The notes beneath the pieces are model-generated. The model was given only the letters and a program-made list of their open reading frames with translations. It searched no databases and was not told where the DNA came from. From Heterocephalus glaber (taxonomy: Eukaryota; Chordata; Mammalia; Rodentia; Bathyergidae), in NCBI RefSeq assembly GCF_000247695.1, contig NW_004624778.1, positions 11,892,139 through 11,956,138 of the forward strand: a stretch of DNA of 64,000 nucleotides. Reading direction: 5' to 3'. Below, in pieces: positions 19,441 through 32,159 of the stretch; the stretch's first letter is position 1; each line of letters opens with the position of its first letter. Position numbers and translations under genes: made by a program.

Positions 19441-20869
19441 TCTACACACCCAACCAGGGGAGTCACTGCCTCCAACAAGTTCTCTGTACCCAAGAAACCC
19501 AGGCAGCTTCCTGGGGTGCCGCACATCCCTTTACCTCTATGTAGGCCACTGTTGCCCACTTTTGCCCATGTTTTTTACTTGAGTGTCTTCTCTGACTGTC
19601 CTAAGGAGTGATATGATGATGATAAATATTTCCACAAAAAGGCTTGGGTGTCCTAGTCACAATGTGTTGCTTTATCTCAGGAGCTTAAAAGAGAGGGCAA
19701 GAGTGAATGAGTGCAGATGAAATAATTCCAGCTTCTCTGGGATCTTGGGCAGAAGCCAGGGATAGGAGGAGATAGAATGGAGGAGAAGATGGGAAAGGCT
19801 GGGAGGGCCAGGCAAGGGGAGAATCAAACCTCCTCTCTGGACAAGAAGGACTTAGGGCCCCAAGTCAGATGATATGGCAATCCAAAAAAGGTTTATGTGC
19901 TCAGCTACAGAATGAGTGTGTGCAGAGGCAGAAGGCAAGGATAGGCTTCTAACTTGCCAACCTCGACCAACAAAGGTGCAGCCTACCAAAGTCTTCCCCA
20001 GGCCTCCAGGTCATCTCATCCACGTGGCCTTCAGAGACCATCCAAGCTAAGGGCAAGCTTTTTTTTTTTCTTGTCCTGAACTGTTCATTTTCCCCAGGAC
20101 TGAGTGTCTTTGCTGGTCTCATTGATAGTTATTCATATTGCCTCTAAACTCCACCAGGAGCTCCCAAAGGCCAGAAAGCTTGTCTTACCAACGCTATACC
20201 TTTAGGTCACGTGACACCCACTATCAGCCACCTCTGAGTGGTGTTGGATTGTACCCTGCACATAGAGCTATGCAGCACAAGCCCACAAGCAAATGTTTGT
20301 GGACTAAGTTTCAGAAAACAGTACTAAGTAAAAGGCATACAACTTAACCTTTGGTCTTAGGTTTTATATTGTACAAAGCCACTTCAATTTCTGGTAAGAT
20401 AAGTAGCAGGTGATCTGAAGCTTTAAAAATAGAAAAACTGAGGCTCAGAAAAAAAACACAAATAGTCTTGGACCTAGGCCCTGACCTTACTCTGATTTTC
20501 CTTGGAGGGGCTGGAGGTTTCTATTTCCTTCAAAGCACATGATAAATAGATCTGGGGAACACAGCCTGCTGAAGGCCATTCCCACCCATGAGGCACAGGA
20601 CGCATTAGCATGACCAAGGCTCTGAAGAAATCTCTTTGACTTATTTCAGCAACGTTCTCCAGACTTATCTTCCTCTGGAGCCCTTCTGTATGAATCCTTA
20701 GTGTCTTGTCCTAGAGATCTGTTCTGCCCTACTCTTCCTTCCCTAAAGAGTCAACCACATTCCCAGGAGAAGCTATATAATACTAGATTAAGAAAAGCTG
20801 AAGCTAGATTTAAAAAACTAAAACTCTAATGGTGAAAATTCAAGGCTCAGCCAGCTCATGGAGACAGTT
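19441..20869. other. Unassigned non-coding stretch
   Basis: No recognised transposon or exon. It includes a T10 run near 20060 and 'aaaaactgaggctcagaaaa' at about 20433, perhaps a MIR remnant. Confidence 0.4.
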
Positions 20870-21600
20870 CTTCACTTTTTAAAAAATTACTGAAATCTTC
20901 AAAAATAGACAAATTAGAAGTCCATAATAAGTTCTCTGCAACCAGCACCAATCACCAACCAGCTTCAATGATGTTCAGCATTCTGTTGGTTATGCTTTAT
21001 CTATCCTCCTTTTCCTTAAATCTATTAAAAATCCCAGACACTGTATAATGTGATCTGTAAATATTTCTGTATGTAACACTGCCACAATATTACACATCCT
21101 AAAAATCCCTAACACTCAGCTGTGCTTGATCTCTGGGTCCTCTCCAGTGTGTCCTGCAGTGGGTCAGCTCATATCAGGATCCAAACCAACTGCATTTGGC
21201 TGGTACATCTCTTAAAACTTTATTAATCTGTAACAAGTCTCCCTCACCCTCTTTTTTCTCCTTGACATCATTCATGCTGAAGAAATTGGGTCATTGTCCT
21301 GAGGCACTTACCTTGGCCTGGATTTGGTGACAGGCCCTGTGGTGGGGTTTTGCGGGTTCCTCTGGTCCCTGTGTAGAGTGGTCATTAGATCCACAGCCTG
21401 GTCAGGGCAGGGTAGTGATCATGGGTAGTGCTGTCTCCTCCCTTTCTTGCTGTATCTGCTGAGCCAACTTTCAGCAAAGCTGATACTGATCCATGTGTTT
21501 GGAAGGTGAGAGACAAATATTTTTGACAAACCCAGTCTTCCTGGTGTCTGCAAATTCATAGAACATTCTGGAATCTTGTTCTGGATACATGTCTAACCCA
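20870..21600 (-). mobile_element. Old interspersed repeat, probably LINE-derived
   Basis: It resembles a frequent mammalian repeat: 'accagcttcaatgatgttca', 'tatcaggatccaaaccaact', 'gcatttggctggtacatctc', 'aactttattaatctgtaaca'. I recognise the pattern but cannot assign the family with certainty. Confidence 0.45.
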
Positions 21601-22459
21601 GGATTGGTCCATTTTCTTTGATTTCATGAAAGATTTCTACCACTCACCTCCACAATTCCAACATCTTATCCTTCCCTAACTGCCTCCAAGGGACCTTTTA
21701 ATTTTAACTTTCCTTTTCTGTTAAAGAAAAGGCATTTTAAAAGACAAGCTGGGTACATGGTGTTCCCATCATGCCAGTCCCTACCAGTGAGTCCACAGGC
21801 TTAGCCAAAGCCCCAGCTTCTCAACAGCCCCTGGGTTCCTCCTCTCACATCTCAGGAAATGAGTCAGGATCTCAAGGAGAACAACACATAGTTGAACATG
21901 ATAAATATGCATCCAAAAATTTTAAAAACCAAATTATACAAATCAAGCTTATTCTGAGAGGTTCATGTTGCCGGGGGTCTCTAGTGCACCAATCAGCATA
22001 ATTAAATAGGAAGATCTCTCTAGAACTGATTGTGGTTTTCATGTTTTTTATCAGCCAAGGACCATTTCAGTGAGATGATTTCAAGCTAATAAGAACCCCC
22101 ATATTATAAACTAATTAAGGAGATAGAAAATACAAATGTTATTTGTTTTTAGTTGGGCACTATTTTTATCACAAGAATCATGAAAAATTAAAATTGTTAA
22201 ATACACACATGAAGGTTATCAGTCAAGGGCAATATGGCTTTCTGTCTCTCTGCCGCAAGATGTAAAGTGATATATAAGGAATTGCTCCCTGTGGGCCCCC
22301 AGAGTAAAGAGACTAATTTTGCAGAAGAGAATGCCACACTGCTAGACCTGCCAAGGAAAGAGAGCTGTCACAATACTCACAAATCTTGGGGAACTGAGAG
22401 CCCTTATGTTTCTTACTTTCAGAATGCACATGCACCTGGCCATAGGGATTAATCACTGC
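21601..22459. other. Unassigned AT-rich stretch
   Basis: No repeat family recognised. The 21960-22140 part has homeodomain-like TAATTAA (twice) and TGTGGTTT (RUNX-like, 22031-22038). The 72-codon frame at 22234-22452 has no domain. Confidence 0.4.
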
Positions 22460-22590
22460 AATATATGTTCTTGTGCCCATTTAATAGAGGAGAATGTTAA
22501 GGCACAGGGAAGTTAAGAGACCTGCACAGGATTGCACAGCAAACTAAGAAAGAGCAGGACCACCACCCAGTCTAAGGTGCTTATTTAGTG
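22460..22590 (-). mobile_element. MIR SINE
   Basis: 'ttgtgcccatttaatagagg', 'gttaaggcacagggaagtta', 'agagacctgcacaggattgc' is reversed MIR. Confidence 0.75.
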
Positions 22591-23370
22591 ACCCCCCACA
22601 CACACTATCTTTCCAATGTGCTATAAATTACCTTCTAAAATAGAAGGTTTGGCAGATTCTTTTAGGATTTGTGACAGCCTGGAAAGCTCAGGCTCCAGGA
22701 GAGGCAGCATGAAATAAGAGCCACTGTGGTAAGCATCAAAGGACCTGTACCCTAATGTGATCCCAGCCTTGCAAATGTCACTTCAGGGCTGAGGGCCTGA
22801 GGAGTTTCCATTTGTTCTGCAACTTCACCCTGATTCCAGTGCAGCTGACACCCAGCTACTTTCAATGTCACCCACCTGCACCCCCTGAGCCCATGACCCC
22901 CATGGCAGGCAGGAGGGCTCAGGACCTATCTGGAGCCCTCCTCCCCTAGCACAGCAGTCTTCACTAGACCCACACAGGGAGGTGGGGAGGGCCTATGGGC
23001 TTCCTTAGATCTGCAGCCTCACTCTTTACTCCCATGAAGGCTGGATTTTGAATATCCATTATAATCTAGATGAGTCCCAAACTCAAAGGGCCTGCCTAAT
23101 TAGAGACCTCACCCAATAGGCTAGAGAGAATAAAGATGTCAGGGATACCTACCATGCCAGGAGCAATCAAGTCCTTCCCTTGTCCCAGGGGAGAACAGGG
23201 GACAAGGAGCTAATTCAGAGGAGCTCACCCTGGCTGAGCCAGTGGCTAGGAGAGGATGATGCAGGGACATAGCCTGCCATGTGATACCAAGAGGCAAGTA
23301 CCTTCAGAATCACAGTGGCAGCCCCAACCTAGCTCCCAGGCCAGGCAGCACCCCTATACCAGGAAACTAA
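22591..23370. other. Unassigned non-coding stretch
   Basis: No recognised transposon and no coding frame of note. G/C content is moderate. Confidence 0.4.
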
Positions 23371-23530
23371 GAGTTTTGATAACACTCAATGACCTTACAA
23401 AGGACTTTTACACACAGTAGCTCATTTGAGACTCTGAAAAACCCCAGAAGGCAGAAATTATATAACACATTCTTCAGAAGAGGCTGGCATAGGGGAACTT
23501 GACCTTGTGAAGAGCTGACCTCATGCCCGC
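23371..23530 (-). mobile_element. MIR SINE (decayed)
   Basis: 'cacagtagctcatttgagac', 'aggcagaaattatataacac', 'attcttcagaagaggctggc' fits reversed MIR, with the lysine-like core eroded. Confidence 0.5.
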
Positions 23531-24229
23531 TATGCATGTAGGACACTATGTTAATAAAAGTAGGGAGCAATTACTGCTTTCTACTGCTACTGAATGCCAG
23601 GGGCAACTGTAGATGATAGTCACAGAATAACAAGTGTACCTCTGCCCACCATCCCCGGAAAGAGCCATATTTTGTGATAATGAGATTTGAGCTTTCTTAG
23701 CTTAAGAGGGAGTTCTCTCTATTTTTATGACTGAAAAGAGAGGGTGTAGGTAAGGTAGGGATGGGTCTTTGTTTCAAAAGATAAGCCTAGAGATAGGAGA
23801 GAAGGGGAAGAAAGATATGCTGATTGGACCTCCAAGGCAATGGGGATGCCTTGGGTCTCAGAGTGCCCTGCAACTTTTACCACTCTGGAATGCACTTGGG
23901 GGATGTAGACACCCTGAGACGATGGCCAGGGCCCAGCATCTTCCATGGCAGAGCTGGCATCAAGGCACAAGCCAGCTGCTGGGGTTGCCTCCTCCAGATA
24001 ACCACACGTGGCTGCGTCAGGAGGGCCACGGGCAGCTCTAGCACAGTAGGCTTAGGTGCAGGCCTCACTCAACTCTCCCCATTTTTCCTCACCTGCCAAA
24101 CCCCCAAGTTTCTCATGCACTAGAAAGGTGGAGACAGAGCTACAGAAATGCCTGCTAGGAAACTTAGTAAGACTTTAGATTTATTTTCATTTGATGTAGG
24201 AAAATAAAAAGAAGTATTTCTCAACACCA
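23531..24229. other. Unassigned non-coding stretch
   Basis: Several overlapping frames of 63-99 codons at 23720-24123 lie on both strands, which argues against coding. No repeat recognised. Confidence 0.4.
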
Positions 24230-24420
24230 AGTTTCACCGAGCAATTATTCATTATTTATTTTCATTTTCATAGTTACCCAGTAAGATAGAAATTATTAGT
24301 CCCACTTTCAGTAAGGCTCAGGGAGCTTCAGGAACTGGCTGAAGTCAGCCCCAGAACTGTAAGTGACTGCTGACTCCATAACCCAGCTGGTGAGCCCCGA
24401 GCCAAGCTGTTTCCAGAGAA
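24230..24420 (-). mobile_element. MIR SINE
   Basis: 'gatagaaattattagtccca', 'ctttcagtaaggctcaggga', 'ctgactccataacccagctg' is reversed MIR. Confidence 0.65.
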
Positions 24421-24584
24421 CATGCATCACCATCTAGAACAAGTGATTGAAAATATCACTTATTACTCAAGCAAATTCCTTCAGGGACTCACTCTAGACC
24501 TTTCATAAGAAGAAAATATTAGGGTAAATTCTGTTTGTAGCACAAGATCCACCCGGCTCCTGGGATCTCTTTGGCAAGAGATCC

Positions 24585-24890
24585 TAGATTCTAGTCTGTG
24601 TTACATAACCCAGTAGCCACCAGCCACATGAGCCTATGGAGTACCCGAAATGTGGCGAGGCAAGACCAAGATGTGCTATAAGCTTAAAATGATTTACTCT
24701 GATATGAAAAAAGAAATGCAAAACATTTCCTTCGCAATTTTTACACTGATTACACATTGAAAGGATAACATTTTGGACACATTGAGTTAACTGAAATACA
24801 TTATTAAAATTCATTTCACTGGCTTATTTTTACTTTTTCAATGTGGCTACTGGAAAATTTTAAATGACCCACATGGCTAGCAACTATGGC
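24585..24890 (+). mobile_element. Old hAT-like DNA transposon
   Basis: Order matches a familiar mammalian family: 'agtagccaccagccacatga', 'gtacccgaaatgtggcgagg', 'acattttggacacattgagt', 'ttaaaattcatttcactggc', 'caatgtggctactggaaaat'. The subfamily name is not given. Frames crossing it are spurious. Confidence 0.7.
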
Positions 24891-25299
24891 CCACCCTCCA
24901 TCTGGCCTGGGCCTCTGCTCATCCTTGCCTTGCCTGCTACCCCCAGGACCTGCGCTAGAAGCAGGAGTCAAGGTTCTCCCAGCATTCTAAGAATGTCCTC
25001 TCTTCTCAACTCTTCAAATTCCTGGGTCTGTCTCTCCTGTCTCCTGTCTGTCTCAGGGCCTCCAACTGCCACAGCACTCATATATGTCATAGTGACCAAT
25101 TCAGAGTGCTAGGATCCACTTTAAACCACACTTTCTGTGGCCAGGGGAGTTCTGATTTCCAGGTTTGCAAAGCCCAGGTCTCAAACGCTGACAGCCACCC
25201 GAAGCCCTGGGCCAGAATGCATCTCTCCCAGCCTGCCCACTCCTGCCCAGCCAGACCCTAAGCTCCTCCAGAATAGAATAATGGAAGAAACTAAATGTA

Positions 25300-25440
25300 T
25301 GGATCACTGATTGTGGTGCTAGCTGCTGGGCTAAGTATTTTGCATGGTTTGTTTTATTTGATTCTCAGACCAGCATATGAGTGAGATACTTGTTCCCATT
25401 TTGAAGACAGGAGCCTGAGGCTCTTGAAGGCCTGGACTAA
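25300..25440 (-). mobile_element. MIR-type SINE
   Basis: 'gctgctgggctaagtatttt', 'tttgattctcagaccagcat', 'cattttgaagacaggagcct', 'gaggctcttgaag' fits a reversed MIR or MIR3. Confidence 0.6.
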
Positions 25441-27457
25441 CTCTGTGCTTTTTCCTCTGCCTTATAGTCCTTCCTCTGGGAGCAGACTGAATCTCATTCT
25501 CTGCAATTCTGGCATCCAGCAGAGCATAATAGGTGCTTGGTGAATAATGGTAAAGCCAGTGAAGAAACTCTGACAGAGCCAGTCCTCTGCCCTGTCTGGC
25601 TGTGATCAGGAAGCATGCTGCCCCTTCTTTCCTGATGGTAGTCCTGGCCCGCTCCCTTACAGGTCTGGACCTTTCCTGCCTCTATCCTGTCCACAATCTC
25701 CCACTAGTAGACCCCCCAGGTCAGCCCTGCTCAGGTTTCCAGCCAAGACTGGAATATACAGACCACCGAGAGCTGAGGTCTGGGGACAGCCCAGGGCCAG
25801 CACCTTAGGGTCATGTTTAGCCCCAGGTACCTGTGGAGCTTCTACTCCCCAGCTCTGCCCCTCTGTATCATCAGTCCCTGGAGCTCAATTCCTTCCATTT
25901 CCTACTATAGACAAGAGTCAAGTCCTAGGCCCACTGGTGCCTGTGACTAATCTATCTCCTAGAGCTGAGCTCAGCTTTCTGGACTCCAATTTATTCTCTG
26001 GCCTGATTTAGAACAAGGCCACCCAGAAGTCCTAACGTTCTGCCCCTCCCTGGCTCTTGGCTCTGACCCTGGGGACCCTGACACTGGCCTGCACTGGAAT
26101 GGAATTTGCCACACCCTCCTGGGCCTCCTGCTCCAAGCCACTGGCCCTTCTCCCCTTGCCCTGGTCAGTTTCTCCAGGCTCCAAGCTATTTTTGCTTCCA
26201 TCTCACCCTGTATTTCCCTTATGGTGGAAGCTGACAGAATGGTACTGTGCTTGGCACACAGGGCAAAAGACCAGACAACCAGCAGGAACAGGCTCTGCCA
26301 TGGGATTAGCTCACTTTAGGGTCTCCAGACCTGCTGGTCCCCTATCTTTCTAGTCTCAAGGCCCTGCTTCTGGGATCTAGGGTCCTGCCCAATGCTTCCT
26401 GCCTTGGCTAAGTCCCTAGACCAACTTCTGGATCCGAGACATCACCCAGAACCCCCATATCCTCTCTAGACCCCTATTCATGATCTCCTTAGCCACCTTC
26501 AATTATCTGCCACTTGCCCTGACACCTATGAAACGATGAGGGAATCACAAGCCTTCTTTTCCTTTTTTCATGAAAAAATACCATCCCATTATCACTCTGT
26601 CATTCAAGTTATGAGAACCAAACCTAGAGGCCTCTGAGTCTCCAGTCCCACCCTCCTGCATCACAGATGCAAGAAAGAACCACTTGACCCTCTGCTGCCT
26701 TTGTTTCCCCACTGGTGTCAGCTCCCTGCCTCCCATAGGAGCTGATGGAAATAACAACTTCTTGATTTGTTACTTGAGTTCCTAAAATAAGAGAGGCTAC
26801 ATCCATAAAGGTATCAGCCTTCCCACCAGGCCTAGGAAGTGAACCCAGCTGATGCTAAATCTTCCGGTGCTTGGCTCCAGCAAGCACATGGGCAAAAACT
26901 AATAACTATAAAGCGTCCATCTATCATCTTATCAGGCCTTTCTGTGCTTTGTTTGCATAGTTATCTTCCCAAGGGTTGACATGTTATGTCTACTGCAAGC
27001 TGATATATTCTCCTACCTGCCACATCATTCATAAAGGATAGACGAGTTTCAGGTTCATTACCTGTCATTACACCGTGTACATGTCGCTGGGGGCTGAAGC
27101 ATCGATTCTTCTTGAGTTGCCCACCTGGAGGCTCCTGGTCCCACAGGCTGTGGACTACACTGGCTCCTTAGGCCATGGGTGGGCTCCACACCATCCCTTC
27201 TTCCTCTCCTAGCTGACCACTCCTCAAGGATGAGAAGTTTCTCAGATGAGCCCCCAGCTGCTTCAGAGGGGATCTGCAGAGAGACAGAGGCCTCATCACC
27301 CACCAGGACCAGAGACGCACATCCAGGTGTGAACGGTTCTCTAACCTTCTAGTCAACTCTCATTGCTCATTATTGTTTGGTACTACAATGCCTAGTAACT
27401 ATAACTACACAGCCCTGTCATCCAGAGTTGTCCTTCTTTCATCCTCCCCACAGGTCT

Positions 27458-27460
<3 letters not shown>
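25441..27460. other. Unassigned 2-kb stretch
   Basis: No recognised transposon and no coding frame over 100 codons. At 26928-26960 a GATA-like CTTATCAG sits near TTTGCATAG (octamer-like). Otherwise featureless. Confidence 0.4.

Positions 27461-27502
<42 letters not shown>
27461..27502 (+). repeat. (CA)21 microsatellite
   Basis: Forty-two bases of uninterrupted CA. Likely length-polymorphic. On the opposite strand it is (TG)21, able to form Z-DNA. Confidence 0.99.
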
Positions 27503-27504
<2 letters not shown>

Positions 27505-27827
27505 TGATGTTTTCTTACCTCTGCATATTTTATTCTAACTACCTAAAAGACCCACCTTCAGTCATGCATCGAGATCCTAGCCACCATTCAGAGTCTACCT
27601 CAGGCTCACTCACAGAACTTCTGAGAGGTACCATTGCCCCATGAAAGAGGAAAGAAATAGATGCCCTCACTCTATCAATGAGATGTCCAAAAAACAAGGC
27701 AGTCTACCAAGAAATATTTCTCTACACTTCTGCCCAGGGCCCCGGAATGAGGCTTTGGTGTGCTGTGGCCTTGGGGCTCTAAGAAGGTAACCCCACCTGC
27801 AGTTGTGGGGAACATCTTTCCATAACT
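27503..27827. other. Unassigned stretch between microsatellite and LTR
   Basis: A MIR-like trace ('tgccccatgaaagaggaaag') is possible near 27635. Nothing else recognised. Confidence 0.35.
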
Positions 27828-28260
27828 GTTACAGTTCAGGTCTAAAACGTCCCCCAAAAATCTCATGTGTTCAGAGGTAAGGCTTTCTGAAGACAACTGG
27901 CTCATTAGGGTTCTAACTTCATCTGTGGAATTAGCCCACTGAAGAGATTATAGTTTAATGGCATTTTGGAAGGTGATGAAAACAGGAGGTGGGATCTGGT
28001 TAGAGGGAGAGAATCATGGGAGTGTGACTTTGGGACTATACCTGGTCCCCAGCCCCTTCCTCTGGTGCTCTTGTTCTCTGCTTCCCAGCTGCCCTGAGGT
28101 GAACAGCTTTCCTCTGCCACACCTTTCCACCATGGGCCCACAGCAATGGAGCCAGCCCACTGTGGACTGAAACCTCTGAAACTATAGGCCAAAATAAACT
28201 TTCCTCCTCTAAGTTGTTTTTCTCACATATTGTCACAGTGGCAGAAAGCTGACTAACACA
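27828..28260 (+). mobile_element. ERVL-MaLR-type solo LTR
   Basis: Begins TGTTACAGTTCAGG and ends GACTAACACA, with TG...CA ends. Internal blocks 'ggaaggtgatgaaaacagga', 'accatgggcccacagcaatg', 'gccaaaataaactttcctcc' (AATAAA region) match the copies at 37673, 54150 and, reversed, 6427. No internal retroviral region. Confidence 0.85.
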
Positions 28261-28655
28261 ATAGCCCTTCGTCTCAAAGTGAGATAGAAGAACAAAGATA
28301 CAAAGCTCCCTGGGATGAGGGACAGGGACACTGGCTCCATTGAGTCCTTCTGTTTCAGGGCCTAGACCACAGGTCACATCCTGCAGGAGCTGAAGCCAAC
28401 CCACCCCAGCCTGTCCCTGCATACTGGGTCCATCCTGGCCACAGGCCTGGATCTCTCACCAGCTCCCACTGCCCACATGGCTGTGACCCTAAACTCCACC
28501 CCAACCTTGGACTCCTCTGGGGCTCAGTGGGCTCATTGTTGAGAAGGGGTTGTGGCAGATGGAATGCAATCACCCAGATAACCCAGCACTGGAGGCAAGA
28601 GGAAGCACCACAGATGGTGTGAGGGTAGCAAAGAAAAGGAAGGACACCAAGTCCT
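28261..28655. other. Unassigned non-coding stretch
   Basis: No repeat or exon recognised; overlapping frames on one strand reach 128 codons only by reading into the LTR. Confidence 0.35.
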
Positions 28656-28855
28656 CCCTCTGTCCTGTATGGCTTCTATAAGAATGATGATGACAATGTC
28701 TTATATGCCACTTACAGAATAATTTATGCCTTTCAAGCTTCTTTTGCATCCACTGCATCCATTCAGTGTCATGCTAGCTCTGTGAAGGAGGGTTTTAAAG
28801 GTGAGGAAACAGAAGCACATACAGCAAACTGGTGAAAAAAGTCAAGACTGGAATT
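28656..28855 (-). mobile_element. MIR SINE (decayed)
   Basis: 'aagtgaggaaacagaagcac'-like text (here 'aggtgaggaaacagaagcac' at 28799-28818) and 'ttatatgccacttacagaat' fit a reversed MIR. Confidence 0.5.
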
Positions 28856-30294
28856 TCTAATTCCCAATTTTCATTCTTTCCAGCAAGCTCCCTAGTGCTA
28901 GGTTAATTTCATCTTCCTGAAAAGTCACCCCTGGGGGTGGAGGATGAGTGGTAGCAGGACAGGGGAGGGGAACTGTGGCCATTTTCCCAGCTACAGGGTT
29001 GTGGGACAGAGAACAATCATGCTTTGGTTTCTTCCTTGATAGGAACGTCTAAGCAGAGAAAGTACAGAGAGAACAAAGTGATAAACAGAGAAGACAGGAA
29101 TGTGGAGGCGCCTAGTTAACAGGAGCGGCTCCAGGAAAAAGGAAATTGACTGTGATAAGGAGCCACAGATTCTGGGGGAGGCCAAGCTGACCTTGAGCCC
29201 CTGCAGCTTGGCCCTTCTATTAAGGCAGCCTTGGGAGGGGTTAGAAGCCCCTTTGAAAGGCCAAGCAGCTATTATTACTACCTTCAGAAGGCACACATAC
29301 ATTTCACATGCTCTTTTACATGTGTGCTATATCCCTAAAAATGAAAAGAAAAGGGAAAAAAAACTACAAATATCCACCCATGTCCTGGACAGTGTGATTC
29401 TCAGTGTGATTCCAGAGCAGCTCCACCTCTACTGACATAGAGGACTCGCACCCAGGACATCTCTACTAGCAAAGCCAACCTCCTTCTGGAACAAGTAGCA
29501 CAGGCCAAGGGCCAGGGGGCCCAGGACAGGTGGCAGATCCATAGCGTCTGGCAGGAAAACAGCTCAAAGCACCCATAGCAGCCCTGCAGAGGCCAGGCCT
29601 CCTGCATCAGGCCCCAGGGAACATAGAAACTGGCCCTTTGGCATTAGTGCCCTGTGTCCCAGGCTGCCTATATCCTTGTTCATTCTTGGAGCTTTCCGTG
29701 AGTCCTGCTATATATAGGGAATGCCATAGTGGAAGACAAGAAAATGCACCCTCACAACGTCAGCCACCATCCAGCCCACTGGCTCCTCAGTCACCCGGTG
29801 GCTGGGCTGGCAGCAAAGAACCAGAGCACCCACAACCATGTGGGGGAGGGTGTGAGCAGCACTCCTAGCCCTCCTGTGGGATGGGGGTTGGAACATATTT
29901 ACAGCAGATGGTGCTGTCACCCTCACTCCAGGATCCTCATTCCTAATTATCTGTACTGTCAGCCAAACAATTAACCCTCAAAGAAAAACTGCACTGTCCA
30001 CTCCCAACCATATAAAAAGGCGATTTTCCCAAGGACGAGGAACACATTTAGGGCAGCCTGCTGTTCCATCCTGGACCTCACTACTCTGAGGAATCTTGCC
30101 ATCCTCTGACCTCATAGTCTGTCGATGGCATTGCACTAGCTCCCACTCCTTGGACCTGTGGATCCTTTCCCATAAAAGGAAAGGGTGGGTCTGATCCCAA
30201 GGGTTCCCTTCACAGGTTCCCCACAGAGCCACCATCCTATAAGCCATTTCCTTTTGTCTGAATCTCAGGTTCCTTTGGACCAGAGATTGAGTTT
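28856..30294. other. Unassigned non-coding stretch
   Basis: No transposon recognised. Frames of up to 111 codons occur on both strands without domains. The 'ctttacatgtgtgctatatc' region near 29310 is AT-rich and unremarkable. Confidence 0.4.
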
Positions 30295-30460
30295 CTCATT
30301 GTATTGTCATGCATTTGTTCCTTTGTTCACTGGTCCATCCATCCATTCATTCAGTTCTTGCACATTCACCATGCTGCTCCTGGGGGGTACAAGTAAAATA
30401 CCTGCTCAACATTCCTGTCTGCCTCTAGGAGATCTTCTCCCCATAGATGTGGAGAGAAGG
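30295..30460 (+). mobile_element. L2 LINE fragment (probable)
   Basis: 'tcatgcatttgttcctttgt', 'tccatccattcattcagttc' and 'ttgcacattcaccatgctgc' fit L2 text leading to 'tgagcacctactatgtgcc'. Weak. Confidence 0.4.
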
Positions 30461-31795
30461 AAGGATGGCAGAATGGGTGGGAGCTGGCAGGGATTTGAGG
30501 CAGGGATGTGGATTGGTGTCAGGCTGTAGGCAGTAAGTCCTGTGGCTGCATTTGGATTCTCTCTGACTATTCAGTGATAGAAAGGAGCCTTACATGGTAA
30601 GCACGTCACTTGCGTCCCCAGGGCAGACCTGCACAGGGGTGGGGTGACATGATATAAAGGGGTATGGGATCATTTCCCATAGGGGCGCAGTCTCATTGAC
30701 CACTGCAGGGATGACAAGCACAGGGTCTGCCCTTATAGGTGCTCATTAAATACCTGAGCCATCCTTAAAGGAGTTGTTTCAAAGCAGGGCTAAGGCTTGA
30801 TATATACTACCTGGGAAGGCAATGATCTAAAGCCTTAAACGGTGGGTCTAATTAATCCATCACCATGGGCAGTCCTGGAAAAGAGGGCAGGTGAGCAAGA
30901 GATGACATCACTCTGGGCCATCTCTTCTACACATGATTCTGAGAGGTAGAGGGGCTGGCTGCTCACAGAGGGGACAGCAGAGCAGGCCCTGGGCAGCTGG
31001 TCTCACTCCTGACCACAGACTAGGGACTGATAAGGTGGAAAGGAAAGGGAAGACCCTGACTAGGGCACTATCTGGCCCACAAAGGCAACAGGCTCCCTCC
31101 TCAGGGAGGCCCAGCACTCTGAAAACCTAGGGAAGGGGTGCAGGAACTGGGGAGAGAGGCTCCCTCCTCTACCCCATCTTGCCCAGGTCAAGCCTGTGAC
31201 ACCTTCCTTTTCCCTCCCTATGGCCGACCCATCTACTATGCCCTCCTCAGTGCCCAGGAGCACAGGATCTGCTGCCAGGGCTTCAGCATAAAGGGACTGT
31301 GTTAGTATTCGCATTGGGCTGGTACCCACTCCCAATCTGCACACTTGAAGGCAGCACATGTGATCGCACACCCTGCCCAGAGAACCCAAGTGGGACAGTT
31401 GCCAATGCCTGGCTGGAGACATTTCTAAATATGAGCTTGGCCCAGAGAGTCAGGTTCCCAGGCCTTCTCAGCCCTGAAGACCTGGCCAGGATTCTAGAGG
31501 CTCCCAGAAAGGAGGGAGAGGGCTGGGGGCAGCAGGATCAGAAAGCAGCCAGATGAGACTGCCAGTGCAGCACCAGAAGCACGGGAAACATCACCTGAGC
31601 CCCTCACGCCCCTCCAGCCTCATTAAGGGAAGAGAAAGGATTACCCAGTGCCCAGAGCCTAATCAATTGCCCACAACCCTGGTAGCAGGAACAGGAAAGC
31701 CACTGCCTGCTCAAATGTGCACAGATTAAAAATATACAAATGGAATATTTTTTCTTCCCCTCTCCTCAACCCCCTGAAGCCTGAGATGCTTATTA
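30461..31795. other. Unassigned stretch with one motif-rich part
   Basis: Overlapping short frames only (120 codons at 31060-31422, minus strand, no domain). The 31640-31740 part is listed separately. Confidence 0.4.
31640..31740. promoter_or_regulatory. Candidate regulatory element
   Basis: Holds GGATTACCC (OTX-like), TAATCAATTG (PBX/homeodomain-like, 31660-31669) and TTAAAAATATA (MEF2-like, about 31726-31736) in non-repeat sequence. Motif matching only. Confidence 0.2.
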
Positions 31796-32025
31796 AAACC
31801 AGCCTTGCTGTGGCGTGGATCCTATACAACGCAAATACTGGCAGGGAAATTAAGGAGTCACTGGAGACAGCACTGTTAAGTGGCTACCCCTAGGGAGTAG
31901 GCCAGGGAGGACTGGAGGGGAGGGGAGGTGCTTTCAAAGTGTCTCTGGACACACTTCTACACTTCTTGGATTTTTAAAAGCAAGATATTATTTTTATAAA
32001 GTTTGCTTTTAAAAAAAATAGAGAT
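31796..32025 (+). mobile_element. Probable old L1 3' end
   Basis: 'gtggctacccctagggagta', 'cacttctacacttcttggat' and 'aagtttgcttttaaaaaaaa' resemble the tail of an old L1 3' UTR. Confidence 0.4.
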
Positions 32026-32159
32026 TTGCCCATTGCATCCTCCAGCCTAATCTTGAGGCTGGATTTATACTGATTCAGCAAGCCCAGAGCACAGTGCTGG
32101 CTGGCCTGGCAGGGAACTGAGGGCACCCAGGATACTCAGGATACAAAAGAGCCCAGCAT

